Source: Winogradskyella sp. UBA3174
GTDB taxonomy: Bacteria > Bacteroidota > Bacteroidia > Flavobacteriales > Flavobacteriaceae
NCBI RefSeq assembly: GCF_002364335.1
Contig: NZ_DEXW01000022.1
Coordinates: 1-21,705, forward strand
Reading direction: 5' to 3'
DNA length: 21,705 nucleotides
Shown here piece after piece: positions 7,312 to 15,057 of this stretch (the stretch's first letter is position 1; every line of letters begins with the position of its first letter). Under the pieces are notes generated by a model that ran no database searches, was not told the origin of the DNA, and worked only from the letters and a program-made list of their open reading frames with translations. The position numbers were made by a program, and so were the translations under genes.

Positions 7312-7722
7312 ATGATTCAACGGATACAAACACTCTATTTAATATTAGCTACTGGGATTTCAGCAGGTCTAATATTTGTCTTTCATTTATGGAGTAACGA
7401 TGAAAGTGTTAACATATTTGCCTTAGATAATTACACTTGTTTATGTCTGTTTTTAGGTTCAGCTTTATTATCGTTAATTTCAATTTTTAGTTTTAAAAAC
7501 AGGAAATCTCAATTTGTGTTGGGACGACTCAATATAATATTAAACTTTATTTTACTAGTTATTTTTGTAACTCAGTCTCTAAACTTATCTGGAGAAACTA
7601 ATGTTTCTGAGAATGGTATTGGGATGCTTCTTCCTATTTTTTCTATTGTGTGTTTAGTCTTGGCTAACAAGGCTATTAAAAAGGACGAAGATCTCGTAAA
7701 ATCTGTAGATCGATTACGATAA
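7312..7722 (+). CDS. DUF4293 family small membrane protein
   Basis: A 136-residue protein with four predicted membrane helices (about residues 5-25, 42-61, 72-90, 103-122) and a charged cytosolic tail (KKDEDLVKSVDRLR). The opening MIQRIQTLYL is the hallmark of DUF4293, a family I know only from Bacteroidota, often found beside rho. No catalytic residues are apparent, and its function is not known. It is monocistronic, with a near promoter and a strong hairpin terminator shared with the convergent phosphodiesterase gene. Confidence 0.8.
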   Translation: MIQRIQTLYLILATGISAGLIFVFHLWSNDESVNIFALDNYTCLCLFLGSALLSLISIFSFKNRKSQFVLGRLNIILNFILLVIFVTQSLNLSGETNVSENGIGMLLPIFSIVCLVLANKAIKKDEDLVKSVDRLR

Positions 7723-7743
7723 ACCTAGAATCTTAATTAGTGC

Positions 7744-7776
7744 AAAAAACCCAGACGCTGCCGTCTGGGTTTTTTA
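7744..7776. terminator. Bidirectional terminator between convergent genes
   Basis: CCCAGACG (7750-7757) pairs with CGTCTGGG (7762-7769) around a CTGC loop, flanked by six A on the left and seven T on the right. This serves the DUF4293 gene on the plus strand and the phosphodiesterase gene on the minus strand, whose stop codon is only a few bases away. Confidence 0.93.
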
Positions 7777-7778
7777 TT

Positions 7779-8273
7779 TTATCGTTTTTCAAATTCAATC
7801 ACTTCTAAGTCTTTAATTGTTTTTCCGTCAATTTTAAAACGGAGCATCGTTCTAATATTATGAAATCCATGTTTGCCAACTGCACCAGGATTCATGTGTA
7901 ACACGTTTAGTTTTTTATCTGGCATTACTTTTAGAATATGGGAATGTCCACAAATAAATATATCTGGCGGATTAGTTGTTAATTCATCTCTTACCCGATT
8001 ATTATATTTTGGCGGATAGCCACCAATATGTGTGATCCAAATATCCATCTTCTCGCACATAAACCTATTATGAAGCGGAAATTCAGTTCTAGCCTTAGCG
8101 TCATCTATATTTCCATAGACTGCTTGTAGTGGTTTTAGTTTTTTAATGCGGTCTGTTACTTCTAAATCACCAATATCACCAGCATGCCATACTTCATCGG
8201 CTTGCTTAACGTGTTTAAGTATACTATCATCAATGTAGCTGTGTGTGTCTGATAGGAGAAGTATTTTTTTCAT
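7779..8273 (-). CDS. YfcE/MJ0936-type metallophosphoesterase
   Basis: A 164-residue calcineurin-like phosphodiesterase. The metal-binding motifs appear in order: D9-x-H11 in LLSDTHS, GD in AGDIGD (D33), GN in YGNID (N55), H82 in ITHIGG, and H110/H112 in CGHSHI. These bind the two divalent metals of the family. Family members of this size cleave small phosphodiesters in vitro; the natural substrate is usually unknown. I start at the Met whose protein reads MKKILLLSDTHS, as in the family. The frame is open upstream to an ATG at 8324, adding 17 residues (MRFPGFRKE...) that do not resemble the family. Convergent with the DUF4293 gene and divergent from truA. Confidence 0.87.
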   Translation of the reverse strand: MKKILLLSDTHSYIDDSILKHVKQADEVWHAGDIGDLEVTDRIKKLKPLQAVYGNIDDAKARTEFPLHNRFMCEKMDIWITHIGGYPPKYNNRVRDELTTNPPDIFICGHSHILKVMPDKKLNVLHMNPGAVGKHGFHNIRTMLRFKIDGKTIKDLEVIEFEKR

Positions 8274-8362
8274 TTTATGCCAAACTTGATTTGATAGCTC
8301 TTTCCGAAAACCCGGAAATCTCATTATTAATTTTTTAGCATTTCTTTAGTAACTAAAAAAGG

Positions 8363-8370
8363 TATCTTTG
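8363..8370 (+). promoter_or_regulatory. Likely -7 element of the truA promoter
   Basis: TATCTTTG matches TAnnTTTG, 25 nt upstream of the truA start. A TTT, not TTG, stands 19 nt upstream of it. The predicted leader is about 20 nt, which supports the TTG start at 8396 over any earlier start. Confidence 0.5.
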
Positions 8371-8395
8371 TCCTTTCACAAAAGTAATATTTCTA

Positions 8396-9145
8396 TTGCG
8401 ATATTTTATAGAACTTTCATATAATGGTAAAGCTTATCATGGTTGGCAGAACCAGCCCAATGCAATTTCTGTACAAGAGGTTTTAGAGAATGCATTAAGT
8501 ACTGTTTTAAATGAACCTGTTGCAGTAGTTGGTGCAGGTAGAACTGATGCAGGTGTGCACGCCTGCCAAATGTTTGCGCATTTTGATTTTGAAGATATTC
8601 TAGAGTCTAAAGATTTGATTTATAAACTAAATTCTTTTTTGCCTAGAGATGTGGCTACTTCTAAAGTATTTAGTGTCCTCCCAGAGGCTCACGCTAGGTT
8701 TGATGCATTAAGTAGAACGTATAATTATAAGATTTCAACAGTAAAGAATGTGTTTAATTATGACTATGCTCATAAGGTACATTTGCCTTTAGATATGGAC
8801 GCCATGAATGCTGCTTGTCAAATCCTATTTAACTATAAAGATTTTCAATGCTTTTCTAAAGTTCATACTAGTGTAAAAACGTATAATTGTGATATAAAAG
8901 AAGCATTTTGGTCTCAACATTCAAACCAGCTTATATTTACAATTAGGGCAGATCGTTTTTTGCGTAATATGGTAAGAGCGATAGTAGGGACGATGGTTAA
9001 TATCGGATTAGGAAAGATTAAACCTGAAGATTTACATGATATAATTAATTCAAAAGATAGAGGGAAAGCGGGTACTTCTGTCTCAGCACACGGATTATAC
9101 TTAACTGAAATTATATACCCAGAAAACATAAAACTAGAAGATTAA
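8396..9145 (+). CDS. truA: tRNA pseudouridine(38-40) synthase, TTG start
   Basis: A 249-residue enzyme that isomerises uridines 38-40 in the anticodon arm of tRNAs. The catalytic Asp is D51 in GAGRTDAGVHA. Other TruA landmarks are YHGWQNQP at 14-21, RTYNYKI in the middle and FLRNMVRAIVGTM near residues 186-198. The conserved beginning [M]RYFIELSYNGKAYHGWQ aligns only if translation begins at the TTG at 8396, just downstream of the -7 element. The next gene, an ABC exporter, starts 57 nt downstream with no terminator between, so the two are probably cotranscribed. Confidence 0.94.
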   Translation: MRYFIELSYNGKAYHGWQNQPNAISVQEVLENALSTVLNEPVAVVGAGRTDAGVHACQMFAHFDFEDILESKDLIYKLNSFLPRDVATSKVFSVLPEAHARFDALSRTYNYKISTVKNVFNYDYAHKVHLPLDMDAMNAACQILFNYKDFQCFSKVHTSVKTYNCDIKEAFWSQHSNQLIFTIRADRFLRNMVRAIVGTMVNIGLGKIKPEDLHDIINSKDRGKAGTSVSAHGLYLTEIIYPENIKLED

Positions 9146-9180
9146 CTTATTAATATTCTGAGTTATTTGAGAAAAATTTA

Positions 9181-9195
9181 CTGAACCGAGTTCAG
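9181..9195 (+). promoter_or_regulatory. Small hairpin just before the ABC exporter start codon
   Basis: CTGAAC (9181-9186) and GTTCAG (9190-9195) form a perfect 6-bp stem with a 3-nt loop (CGA), ending 7 nt before the ATG at 9203. Its position would overlap the ribosome-binding region. It could also be a dyad bound by a protein. Confidence 0.4.
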
Positions 9196-9202
9196 CATAA
9201 TT

Positions 9203-10972
9203 ATGACAAAAGAAAAGAAAAAGATATTTGACGTTTCGTTATTTAAACGTCTTTTGTATTACATAAAACCCTATCGTACGGTTTTTGTGATTTCTTTATT
9301 CTGTGTTGTTGGCCTAGCTTTATTTGGAGCATTTAGACCTTATATTCTAAAAGAAGCTATTGATGTTAAAATTGCCAATAGACAATACAATGGTTTTGTT
9401 TTTTATATACTTATAATGCTAGGACTTCTTGTTCTAGAAGTTATATGTCAATTATTATTTATTTATTATGCTAGTTGGTTGGGTCAGTCTGTGGTGAGAG
9501 ATATTCGTGTAAAGTTGTTTCGTCATATGCTTAAATTCAAAATGACTTATTTCGATAAATCTTCAGTTGGAGTACTTATTACAAGAGCTGTCACAGATAT
9601 GGAGCGTATAGCCGATATATTTGGACAAGGTCTTTTTATGATATTTAGCGATATTTTAAAAATGGTAGTTGTTGCTGGCATTATGTTGGCTATGAATTGG
9701 AAAATCAGTCTATTAGTATTTGTGGCGCTGCCAATAATAATTTTAGCAACAAAGATTTTTCAAAAGTATATGAAACGTGCTTTTGAAGATGTACGTACAG
9801 AAGTGTCTAATCTAAACTCATTTGTACAAGAGCGGGTTACAGGCATGAAGATCTTACAATTATTTACACGTGAGGAGACGGAGTACAAAAAATTTAAGTC
9901 TATTAATGAAAGACACAAAAACGGTTGGCTAAAAACGGTTTGGTATAACTCTATTTTCTTCCCAATTGCTGAATTTGTTTCCTCATGCACCTTAGCAACT
10001 GTTATTTTAGTTGGTGGTTATAATATAGTATCACAAGGTTCTATTACAACCTTAGGTGATTTAATTGCTTTTACGATGTTTATTCCTATGCTGTTTAGGC
10101 CTTTATATCAAATAGCAAATAAGTTTAACACGCTACAGATGGGTATGGTCGCAGCAGATCGTGTATTTAAAGTATTAGATACAACTTCTAATATTGATAA
10201 TACAGGTTCTTTAGAGCCAAAAAACTTTAGAGGTGACATAGAATTTGATAAGGTAAGATTCTCATACGTTAAAGATGAGGAAGTTCTAAAAGGTATTTCG
10301 TTTAATGTTAAAGCAGGTGAAACTGTTGCAATTGTTGGAGCTACAGGAGCAGGGAAATCTACAATTATTAACTTACTCAATCGTTTTTATGAGATAGACT
10401 CAGGAGTTATAAAAGTTGATGAAATTGATATAAAGGACATTGCGTTAAGTTCTTTACGAGACCATATAGCTGTTGTGTTGCAAGATGTATTCTTATTCGC
10501 TGATACAGTTCTTAATAACATCACCTTAAATAATCCAAACGTTTCGGAAACTGATGTTATAAATGCAGCCAAGGCCATTGGGATAGATGAATTTATAACA
10601 AGCCTACCTTGTGGCTATCATTATAACGTTAAGGAGCGTGGTGTAATGTTGTCTTCTGGTCAGCGCCAGTTAATTTCATTTTTAAGAGCTTACGTTACAA
10701 ATCCGAGTATTTTAATTTTAGATGAAGCGACGTCTTCTGTAGATTCGTATTCAGAACAATTAATACAAGATGCAACAGATAAAATAACAAAGGATAGAAC
10801 ATCTATTGTAATTGCGCATAGATTAGCAACCATTCAACAAGCGGATAAAATAATTGTTATGGATGCTGGTAAAATTGTTGAAATTGGTACGCATAAATCT
10901 CTTCTCGAAAAAGAGAGCGGTTACTATAAAAACCTTTATGAAGTTCAGTTTTTAAAGGCTGAGGCAGTTTAA
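9203..10972 (+). CDS. MsbA-like ABC exporter (membrane and ATPase domains fused)
   Basis: A 589-residue half-transporter that works as a homodimer or heterodimer. Residues about 25-315 hold six membrane helices (type IV exporter fold). The ATPase domain has Walker A GATGAGKST (379-387), Q-loop VLQD (425-428), signature LSSGQ (483-487), Walker B ILILDE with EATSS following (503-512) and the H-loop AHR (538-540). All catalytic elements are intact. Relatives export lipids, drugs or peptides, and the substrate cannot be told from sequence. A second half-transporter is not present nearby, which favours a homodimer. The stop codon overlaps that of the convergent zinc-ribbon gene by 3 nt, with no terminator between them. 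Confidence 0.92.
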   Translation: MTKEKKKIFDVSLFKRLLYYIKPYRTVFVISLFCVVGLALFGAFRPYILKEAIDVKIANRQYNGFVFYILIMLGLLVLEVICQLLFIYYASWLGQSVVRDIRVKLFRHMLKFKMTYFDKSSVGVLITRAVTDMERIADIFGQGLFMIFSDILKMVVVAGIMLAMNWKISLLVFVALPIIILATKIFQKYMKRAFEDVRTEVSNLNSFVQERVTGMKILQLFTREETEYKKFKSINERHKNGWLKTVWYNSIFFPIAEFVSSCTLATVILVGGYNIVSQGSITTLGDLIAFTMFIPMLFRPLYQIANKFNTLQMGMVAADRVFKVLDTTSNIDNTGSLEPKNFRGDIEFDKVRFSYVKDEEVLKGISFNVKAGETVAIVGATGAGKSTIINLLNRFYEIDSGVIKVDEIDIKDIALSSLRDHIAVVLQDVFLFADTVLNNITLNNPNVSETDVINAAKAIGIDEFITSLPCGYHYNVKERGVMLSSGQRQLISFLRAYVTNPSILILDEATSSVDSYSEQLIQDATDKITKDRTSIVIAHRLATIQQADKIIVMDAGKIVEIGTHKSLLEKESGYYKNLYEVQFLKAEAV

Positions 10973-11802
10973 TTAGGTATAGAATCCATAGCAGCTTTTT
11001 GGGCTTCTATTGTTGCTTTTTGAGATTCTATAATTTGTTGAATAAACGCACTATCCTTAAATAACATAGCCATAACAAACCCTAATATAATAATGGCTAT
11101 CATTATTACTATTATAATTCCAAAAAAGAATAGCGTTCGTAAAATTAGTCCACTTACAGATAATTTGTACATGCGTTTATAGCAATATCCAAAATAAGCC
11201 ATTTGAAGAAAAATACTTGCTGTACCTAAAATGCTACTAGGTAAGCTAAGTACTAAAAGTGCAATATTTAAAAAAGAACTCACTAAAGAAAATTGCGCCA
11301 TAATATACATAGCCATAACTACATGTTCTGTATAGTTAAATTCTTTTCTATTAATAAAAACAAGTCTCGATAATAGCGCATATAATGGAATTAGAAGTAC
11401 CATTGTTATTGAGTAATACTCTTGAATAGCGTTAACGATTTTAATCGTTGTCTCCTGCTGTGCTTCAACGCTAACTGCAGACATTTCTGTCATTGCATTA
11501 GGAAAAAACTTATTTAAAACAATAATATAAATACCACCAACTGTTAATGCTAGAGCCAAGTAACTTATTGGGTTAACATAGCGTCTCCGAACACCTTCTA
11601 CATAACCACCAATAACAATTTCTGGTTTTTTAAAAAGGTCAATAAGCGTTCTTAGAAGTTTGTTGTCATAATTAAAAAAAGTTTCGGTAATATGTTCAAA
11701 AATATTTTTGAAAGTTAAGCGGTGTCTAATCACTTTTGCACCGCAACTGTTGCAAAATTCGCTATCAGTAGAAAGTTTAGTATTACAGTTCTTACACTTC
11801 AT
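10969..11802 (-). CDS. DUF3667-like zinc-ribbon membrane protein, second copy
   Basis: A 277-residue protein with an N-terminal zinc ribbon (C3-x2-C6 and C17-x2-C20, in MKCKNCNTKL and FCNSCGAK), a cytosolic linker containing DNKLLRTLIDLFKKPE and a YVEGVRRRYVNPISYL segment, then about five membrane helices and a Gln/Ala-rich C-terminal tail. The pattern resembles DUF3667, a Bacteroidota family of unknown function. The start is the ATG at 11802 because this places the CxxC at the N-terminus and overlaps the preceding stop as TAATG. An upstream ATG at 11937 would add 45 residues lying wholly inside the previous gene. It is paralogous to the gene before it and ends in a 3-nt convergent overlap with the ABC exporter. 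Confidence 0.78.
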   Translation of the reverse strand: MKCKNCNTKLSTDSEFCNSCGAKVIRHRLTFKNIFEHITETFFNYDNKLLRTLIDLFKKPEIVIGGYVEGVRRRYVNPISYLALALTVGGIYIIVLNKFFPNAMTEMSAVSVEAQQETTIKIVNAIQEYYSITMVLLIPLYALLSRLVFINRKEFNYTEHVVMAMYIMAQFSLVSSFLNIALLVLSLPSSILGTASIFLQMAYFGYCYKRMYKLSVSGLILRTLFFFGIIIVIMIAIIILGFVMAMLFKDSAFIQQIIESQKATIEAQKAAMDSIPN

Positions 11803-12620
11803 TATACAGCAGTTGTAAATTGTTCTGTATTTATATACATGACTATAAGTACAATAATTGAAAAAAGAAGAGTAGCTATAATGATCATCAACCCAAGTAC
11901 AATAAGCATCAGTAAATAATGACCAACGGTTGTCCAAAACGACGTTTCAAAAACACGTTTTAAAACATAGAAAAAGTAAATAAATGTAAAAAACGTTACA
12001 AAATATGATATCGAAAAATAGTTAAAACCTAATCCTAAAAATAGGATATTTATAACTGCTGAAATAATTACAACTTGCGCGCCATAGTAGAGGTTAATCA
12101 CAATGTGCTCAGTAAAATTAAAACGTCGTATGCCTAAAAGCAAATAGGTTATCCAAGTTGAAAATGCAGAAAAAGGAATACTTAGTGTGTAAAACAAACT
12201 TTGCGAACTATTAAAGTTGTCTATATTATTGAGACTCTCGTTAAAGAAAGGATTGTTTTCTTGACCTGGCATTTTTGCAATTTCTTCTAAGAGGACCATC
12301 TTATAGAGCTCAGGGTCGTTAAAAACGTTAGTCATAAAAAAAAACTGAATTCCCAAAAGTGTTAATCCAATAGCAAAATATTGAATAACACCAATGTACT
12401 TTTTTCTTGTACCACTAATGAATCCATTAATAACCATATCTGGCTTTGTTAATAAATGGATTAGTGTTTTTAAAAGTCTGTTATCAATAGATAGGAATTC
12501 TTCGTTAACTTGTTCAACTAAAACTTTAGGTTTTAAACGGTTCTGAATTATTTTTGCGCCACATTCATCACAAAATTTTTGAGCTTCATTTAATGCTTTA
12601 TGACAATTTTTACAATTCAC
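11802..12620 (-). CDS. DUF3667-like zinc-ribbon membrane protein, first copy, GTG start
   Basis: A 272-residue paralogue of the following gene. The zinc ribbon is at C3/C6 and C17/C20 (MNCKNCHKAL, FCDECGAK). Then come DNRLLKTLIHLLTKPDMV and GTRKKYIGVIQYF, aligning with the same positions in the second copy, and about five hydrophobic segments from residue 80 to the end. The start is a GTG at 12620 that shares its first base with the cdaA stop codon (TAGTG), indicating translational coupling with cdaA. The two copies share the architecture and the ribbon but have diverged strongly in the membrane part, so the duplication is old. Function unknown. Tight linkage to cdaA suggests, but does not prove, a role connected with c-di-AMP or the membrane. 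Confidence 0.78.
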   Translation of the reverse strand: MNCKNCHKALNEAQKFCDECGAKIIQNRLKPKVLVEQVNEEFLSIDNRLLKTLIHLLTKPDMVINGFISGTRKKYIGVIQYFAIGLTLLGIQFFFMTNVFNDPELYKMVLLEEIAKMPGQENNPFFNESLNNIDNFNSSQSLFYTLSIPFSAFSTWITYLLLGIRRFNFTEHIVINLYYGAQVVIISAVINILFLGLGFNYFSISYFVTFFTFIYFFYVLKRVFETSFWTTVGHYLLMLIVLGLMIIIATLLFSIIVLIVMYINTEQFTTAV

Positions 12621-13402
12621 TAGGCTAAGTCTTCTTTAATTTTGGTGGTTAGCTCATCAGTATCTTTAAATATGACAAATTCACCCCCTTTTATATAAGA
12701 AATTTGGCCTGTTTCTTCACTTACACAAAGTGCTAATGCATCTGTTTTTTCAGTAATACCAACAGCTGCTCTATGTCGTAAACCAAAACGTTCTGGAATA
12801 TTTTTTTCGTTATTAACAGGAAGGATTACACGTGTTGCTTTTACGACATTATTATCTATAATAATTGCACCATCGTGCAATGGGCTATTTTTAAAAAAGA
12901 TACTTTCAATTATCGGTTGTGAGACAAGGATGTTCATTTCATCTCCAGTGTTTGTTAGAAAGTCTAAGTTATTATTGCGCTCAATAACGATTAAAGCACC
13001 TGTGTTTGTAGTTGCCATTCTGTTACAAGCGTTAATAATAGCATCTACGTCTGTAGATGTTTGATCTTCATTTTTTAAGAACTTAAAATTCTTAAATATA
13101 TTTCTTTTTCCACCTATGTTAGTTGATCCAACCATTAGTAAAAACTTTCTAATTTCTGGCTGAAAGACAACTATCAGTGCAATAATACCAACTTTCATAA
13201 AGCCGTTAAAGATGCCGTATAGCATTCTCATATTAAGATAGTCGGTGACTTGCCAAGCAACATATATAATAAGAATACCAATAAAAATATTAATGGCAAC
13301 AGTACCTTTTACGAGTTTGTAAATATAGTAGAGTAGAATTGCAACGAGGAAGACATCAACGAAATCTATAAATCTAAAATCCCAAAGTTGTAAGTTCTCC
13401 AA
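12620..13402 (-). CDS. cdaA: Membrane diadenylate cyclase CdaA
   Basis: A 260-residue enzyme that condenses two ATP into cyclic di-AMP. Three membrane helices fill residues about 13-90, followed by the DAC domain. The two catalytic signatures are complete: DGA at 177-179 (in SPLHDGAIII) and RHR at 209-211 (in GLRHRAAVG). The length agrees with the CdaA/DacA class (about 270 residues) and not with DisA, which carries DNA-binding domains. In many bacteria c-di-AMP governs potassium and osmotic balance and cell-wall integrity. It is preceded by a 106-nt gap holding a perfect 33-nt palindrome and followed by the zinc-ribbon gene with a 1-nt overlap. No regulator CdaR or GlmM gene lies beside it, unlike in Firmicutes. 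Confidence 0.95.
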   Translation of the reverse strand: MENLQLWDFRFIDFVDVFLVAILLYYIYKLVKGTVAINIFIGILIIYVAWQVTDYLNMRMLYGIFNGFMKVGIIALIVVFQPEIRKFLLMVGSTNIGGKRNIFKNFKFLKNEDQTSTDVDAIINACNRMATTNTGALIVIERNNNLDFLTNTGDEMNILVSQPIIESIFFKNSPLHDGAIIIDNNVVKATRVILPVNNEKNIPERFGLRHRAAVGITEKTDALALCVSEETGQISYIKGGEFVIFKDTDELTTKIKEDLA

Positions 13403-13470
13403 ATGGTTAGTCTTTTTGCTAATTTATGAATTTATGTTTAGTAGATGCAAAAAATGATAATGATTAATTG

Positions 13471-13503
13471 AGACCTCTCAGGTTTTCAAAACCTGAGAGG
13501 TCT
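13471..13503. repeat. Perfect 33-nt palindrome, REP-like
   Basis: Arms of 16 nt (13471-13486 and 13488-13503) are exact reverse complements around a single C at 13487. The core is GACCTCTCAGG ... CCTGAGAGGTC. The sequence is much richer in G and C than its surroundings, and no T-tract follows on either strand, so it is not a standard terminator. From memory, palindromes of this style (ACCTG...TTTT/AAAA...CAGGT) are scattered in flavobacterial genomes; copy number was not checked. It lies between the small lipoprotein gene and cdaA. Confidence 0.8.
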
Positions 13504-13508
13504 GTTAT

Positions 13509-14213
13509 TTAGTAAATGAATTCGTTCGAGTTAATTTTGATTTTGTCCGATTCAAGCTTTGATAATTTTGATTTTACTGCAATGTAATCTTGAAAACTTA
13601 GACTTTCTTCAAAACATAAATTCAAAGCAATTTCAGTTATTTTTAGTTCACTAGAAATTGAAGTAGTGTTATCAATTAATTCTAAAAATGAAATGATTTC
13701 AGTTTGAAATGTATTAATGTTTTTTTGATTAATTTTTAATGATAATTCTGTAAAACTTAAAGAGTCGTTCAGTTTTACGCCTAAATGTTTTGGAATGATT
13801 CCTAATAAATCTATTGTATCGACTTCGGGTTCGGAAAGTTGATAATAAACATCCGTAAACTCAACAAACCCTAAACTACCAATACTAGTATTATTACAGG
13901 TAAAATAATTCTTGGCATCTTTATTCTTATGTAGCTCTGCATTACGTTTTTTGTCTTGTAAGAATTTAATATGCGGAATGGCTTGTTTTAAGGTTAGTCG
14001 TTTATCTACATTTACCAGCCAATTGGTACTAATTATTAAGTTTTTTCTATTTAATAACGAGGAATCTGGTTGCGTTTGATCATAAAAAACATAAGCAGGC
14101 GAAACATCTAAAACTTCTGTAATATCTGTATTTTTAATTTCTGGTAATTGTAAAACGCGTTCATTATTGCAGCTGAAACAAGAAACAAGAATTAAAATAA
14201 TAAGATAGCGCAT
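13509..14213 (-). CDS. Small lipoprotein of unknown function
   Basis: A 234-residue protein that I do not recognise. It starts MRYLIILILVSCFSCNN, a lipoprotein signal with the modified Cys at residue 12 or 15. The mature part is mixed alpha/beta with few Cys, a charged middle and a C-terminal stretch (LSFQDYIAVKSKLSKL) faintly like the periplasmic end of ExbD-type proteins, a resemblance too weak to name it. Only 3 nt separate the folP stop codon from its ATG, so it is cotranscribed with folP. The REP-like palindrome starts 5 nt beyond its stop codon. Confidence 0.75.
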   Translation of the reverse strand: MRYLIILILVSCFSCNNERVLQLPEIKNTDITEVLDVSPAYVFYDQTQPDSSLLNRKNLIISTNWLVNVDKRLTLKQAIPHIKFLQDKKRNAELHKNKDAKNYFTCNNTSIGSLGFVEFTDVYYQLSEPEVDTIDLLGIIPKHLGVKLNDSLSFTELSLKINQKNINTFQTEIISFLELIDNTTSISSELKITEIALNLCFEESLSFQDYIAVKSKLSKLESDKIKINSNEFIY

Positions 14214-14216
14214 AGT

Positions 14217-15044
14217 TTAGCTAGTTTTCAATTGATTAAAAAGTGTGACGCATTCCATAGCCTCTTTCACATCATGGGCACGCAAAATAGAAGCACCTTT
14301 TTGTAACGCAACCATATGAAGTGCAGTTGTACCATTTAGGGCTTGTTCTGCTGTTGTACCAAGTGCTTTATAAATCATAGATTTTCGAGATACACCTCCA
14401 AGCATTGGTTTGTCTAATATTTTTAGTAATTCAAAATTGTTTAATAATTTATAATTCTGTTCTAAGGTTTTCGCAAATCCAAAGCCTGGATCTATAATAA
14501 TATCATTAATTTTTTCAGCATGTGCAGCGGCAATCCGATCGGCAAAATAAGAAATAATGTCTTTCATTAAGTCGTCATAATCTGTTTGTTGTTGCATGGT
14601 TTTAGGAGTTCCTCTTAGATGCATCATTACATAAGGCACACTTAACTTACCTACTGTTGCTAGCATAGTATCATCGAGTTTTCCGGCAGAAATGTCATTT
14701 ATTAGTGCAGCACCAACTTCAATAGCTTTTTTAGCGACTTTGCTTCTAAAAGTATCCACAGAAATTAAAGTTTCAGGGAAATACTTCAGGATTAATTTAA
14801 CAACCGGAATGACACGATTTAATTCTTCATTCACACTTACAAAATCAGCACCAGGTCGCGAGCTGTAACCACCAATATCTATAAAAGTAGTATTATGTTT
14901 TAGCATGGTTTCAACTTGATTTAAAATATCAGCTTCATCTTTGTATTTGCCACCATCATAAAACGAATCTGGAGTTACATTAAAAATCCCCATCACTTTT
15001 GGTGTAGATAAATCTATGAGTTGGCCTTTGCAATTGATTGTCAT
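14217..15044 (-). CDS. folP: Dihydropteroate synthase
   Basis: A 275-residue TIM-barrel enzyme that joins 6-hydroxymethyl-dihydropterin pyrophosphate with p-aminobenzoate to form dihydropteroate, a step of folate synthesis and the target of sulfonamides. Diagnostic segments are MGIFNVTPDSFYDGG (18-32), DIGGYSSRPGA (56-66), the DTFRSKVA strand, INDISAG, MMHLRGTP, IIDPGFGFAKT and GGVSRKSM, with RAHDVKEA near the end. All pterin and sulfa-site motifs are present. It is the first gene of the minus-strand cluster folP, lipoprotein, cdaA, zinc-ribbon pair, and diverges from the DUF1599 gene. folP next to cdaA and DUF1599 is a familiar Bacteroidota arrangement. Confidence 0.96.
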   Translation of the reverse strand: MTINCKGQLIDLSTPKVMGIFNVTPDSFYDGGKYKDEADILNQVETMLKHNTTFIDIGGYSSRPGADFVSVNEELNRVIPVVKLILKYFPETLISVDTFRSKVAKKAIEVGAALINDISAGKLDDTMLATVGKLSVPYVMMHLRGTPKTMQQQTDYDDLMKDIISYFADRIAAAHAEKINDIIIDPGFGFAKTLEQNYKLLNNFELLKILDKPMLGGVSRKSMIYKALGTTAEQALNGTTALHMVALQKGASILRAHDVKEAMECVTLFNQLKTS

Positions 15045-15057
15045 TTTATAGAATAAG

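Noticed and set aside
8274..8324. 17-residue N-terminal extension of the phosphodiesterase
   Set aside because: The added residues do not match the family, which starts at MKKILLLSDTHS; the region instead holds a small TTTCCG/CGGAAA dyad and is upstream sequence.
11803..11937. 45-residue extension of the second zinc-ribbon gene
   Set aside because: It lies entirely in another frame of the preceding gene, is rich in Tyr/Ser/Cys and would bury the N-terminal CxxC motif.
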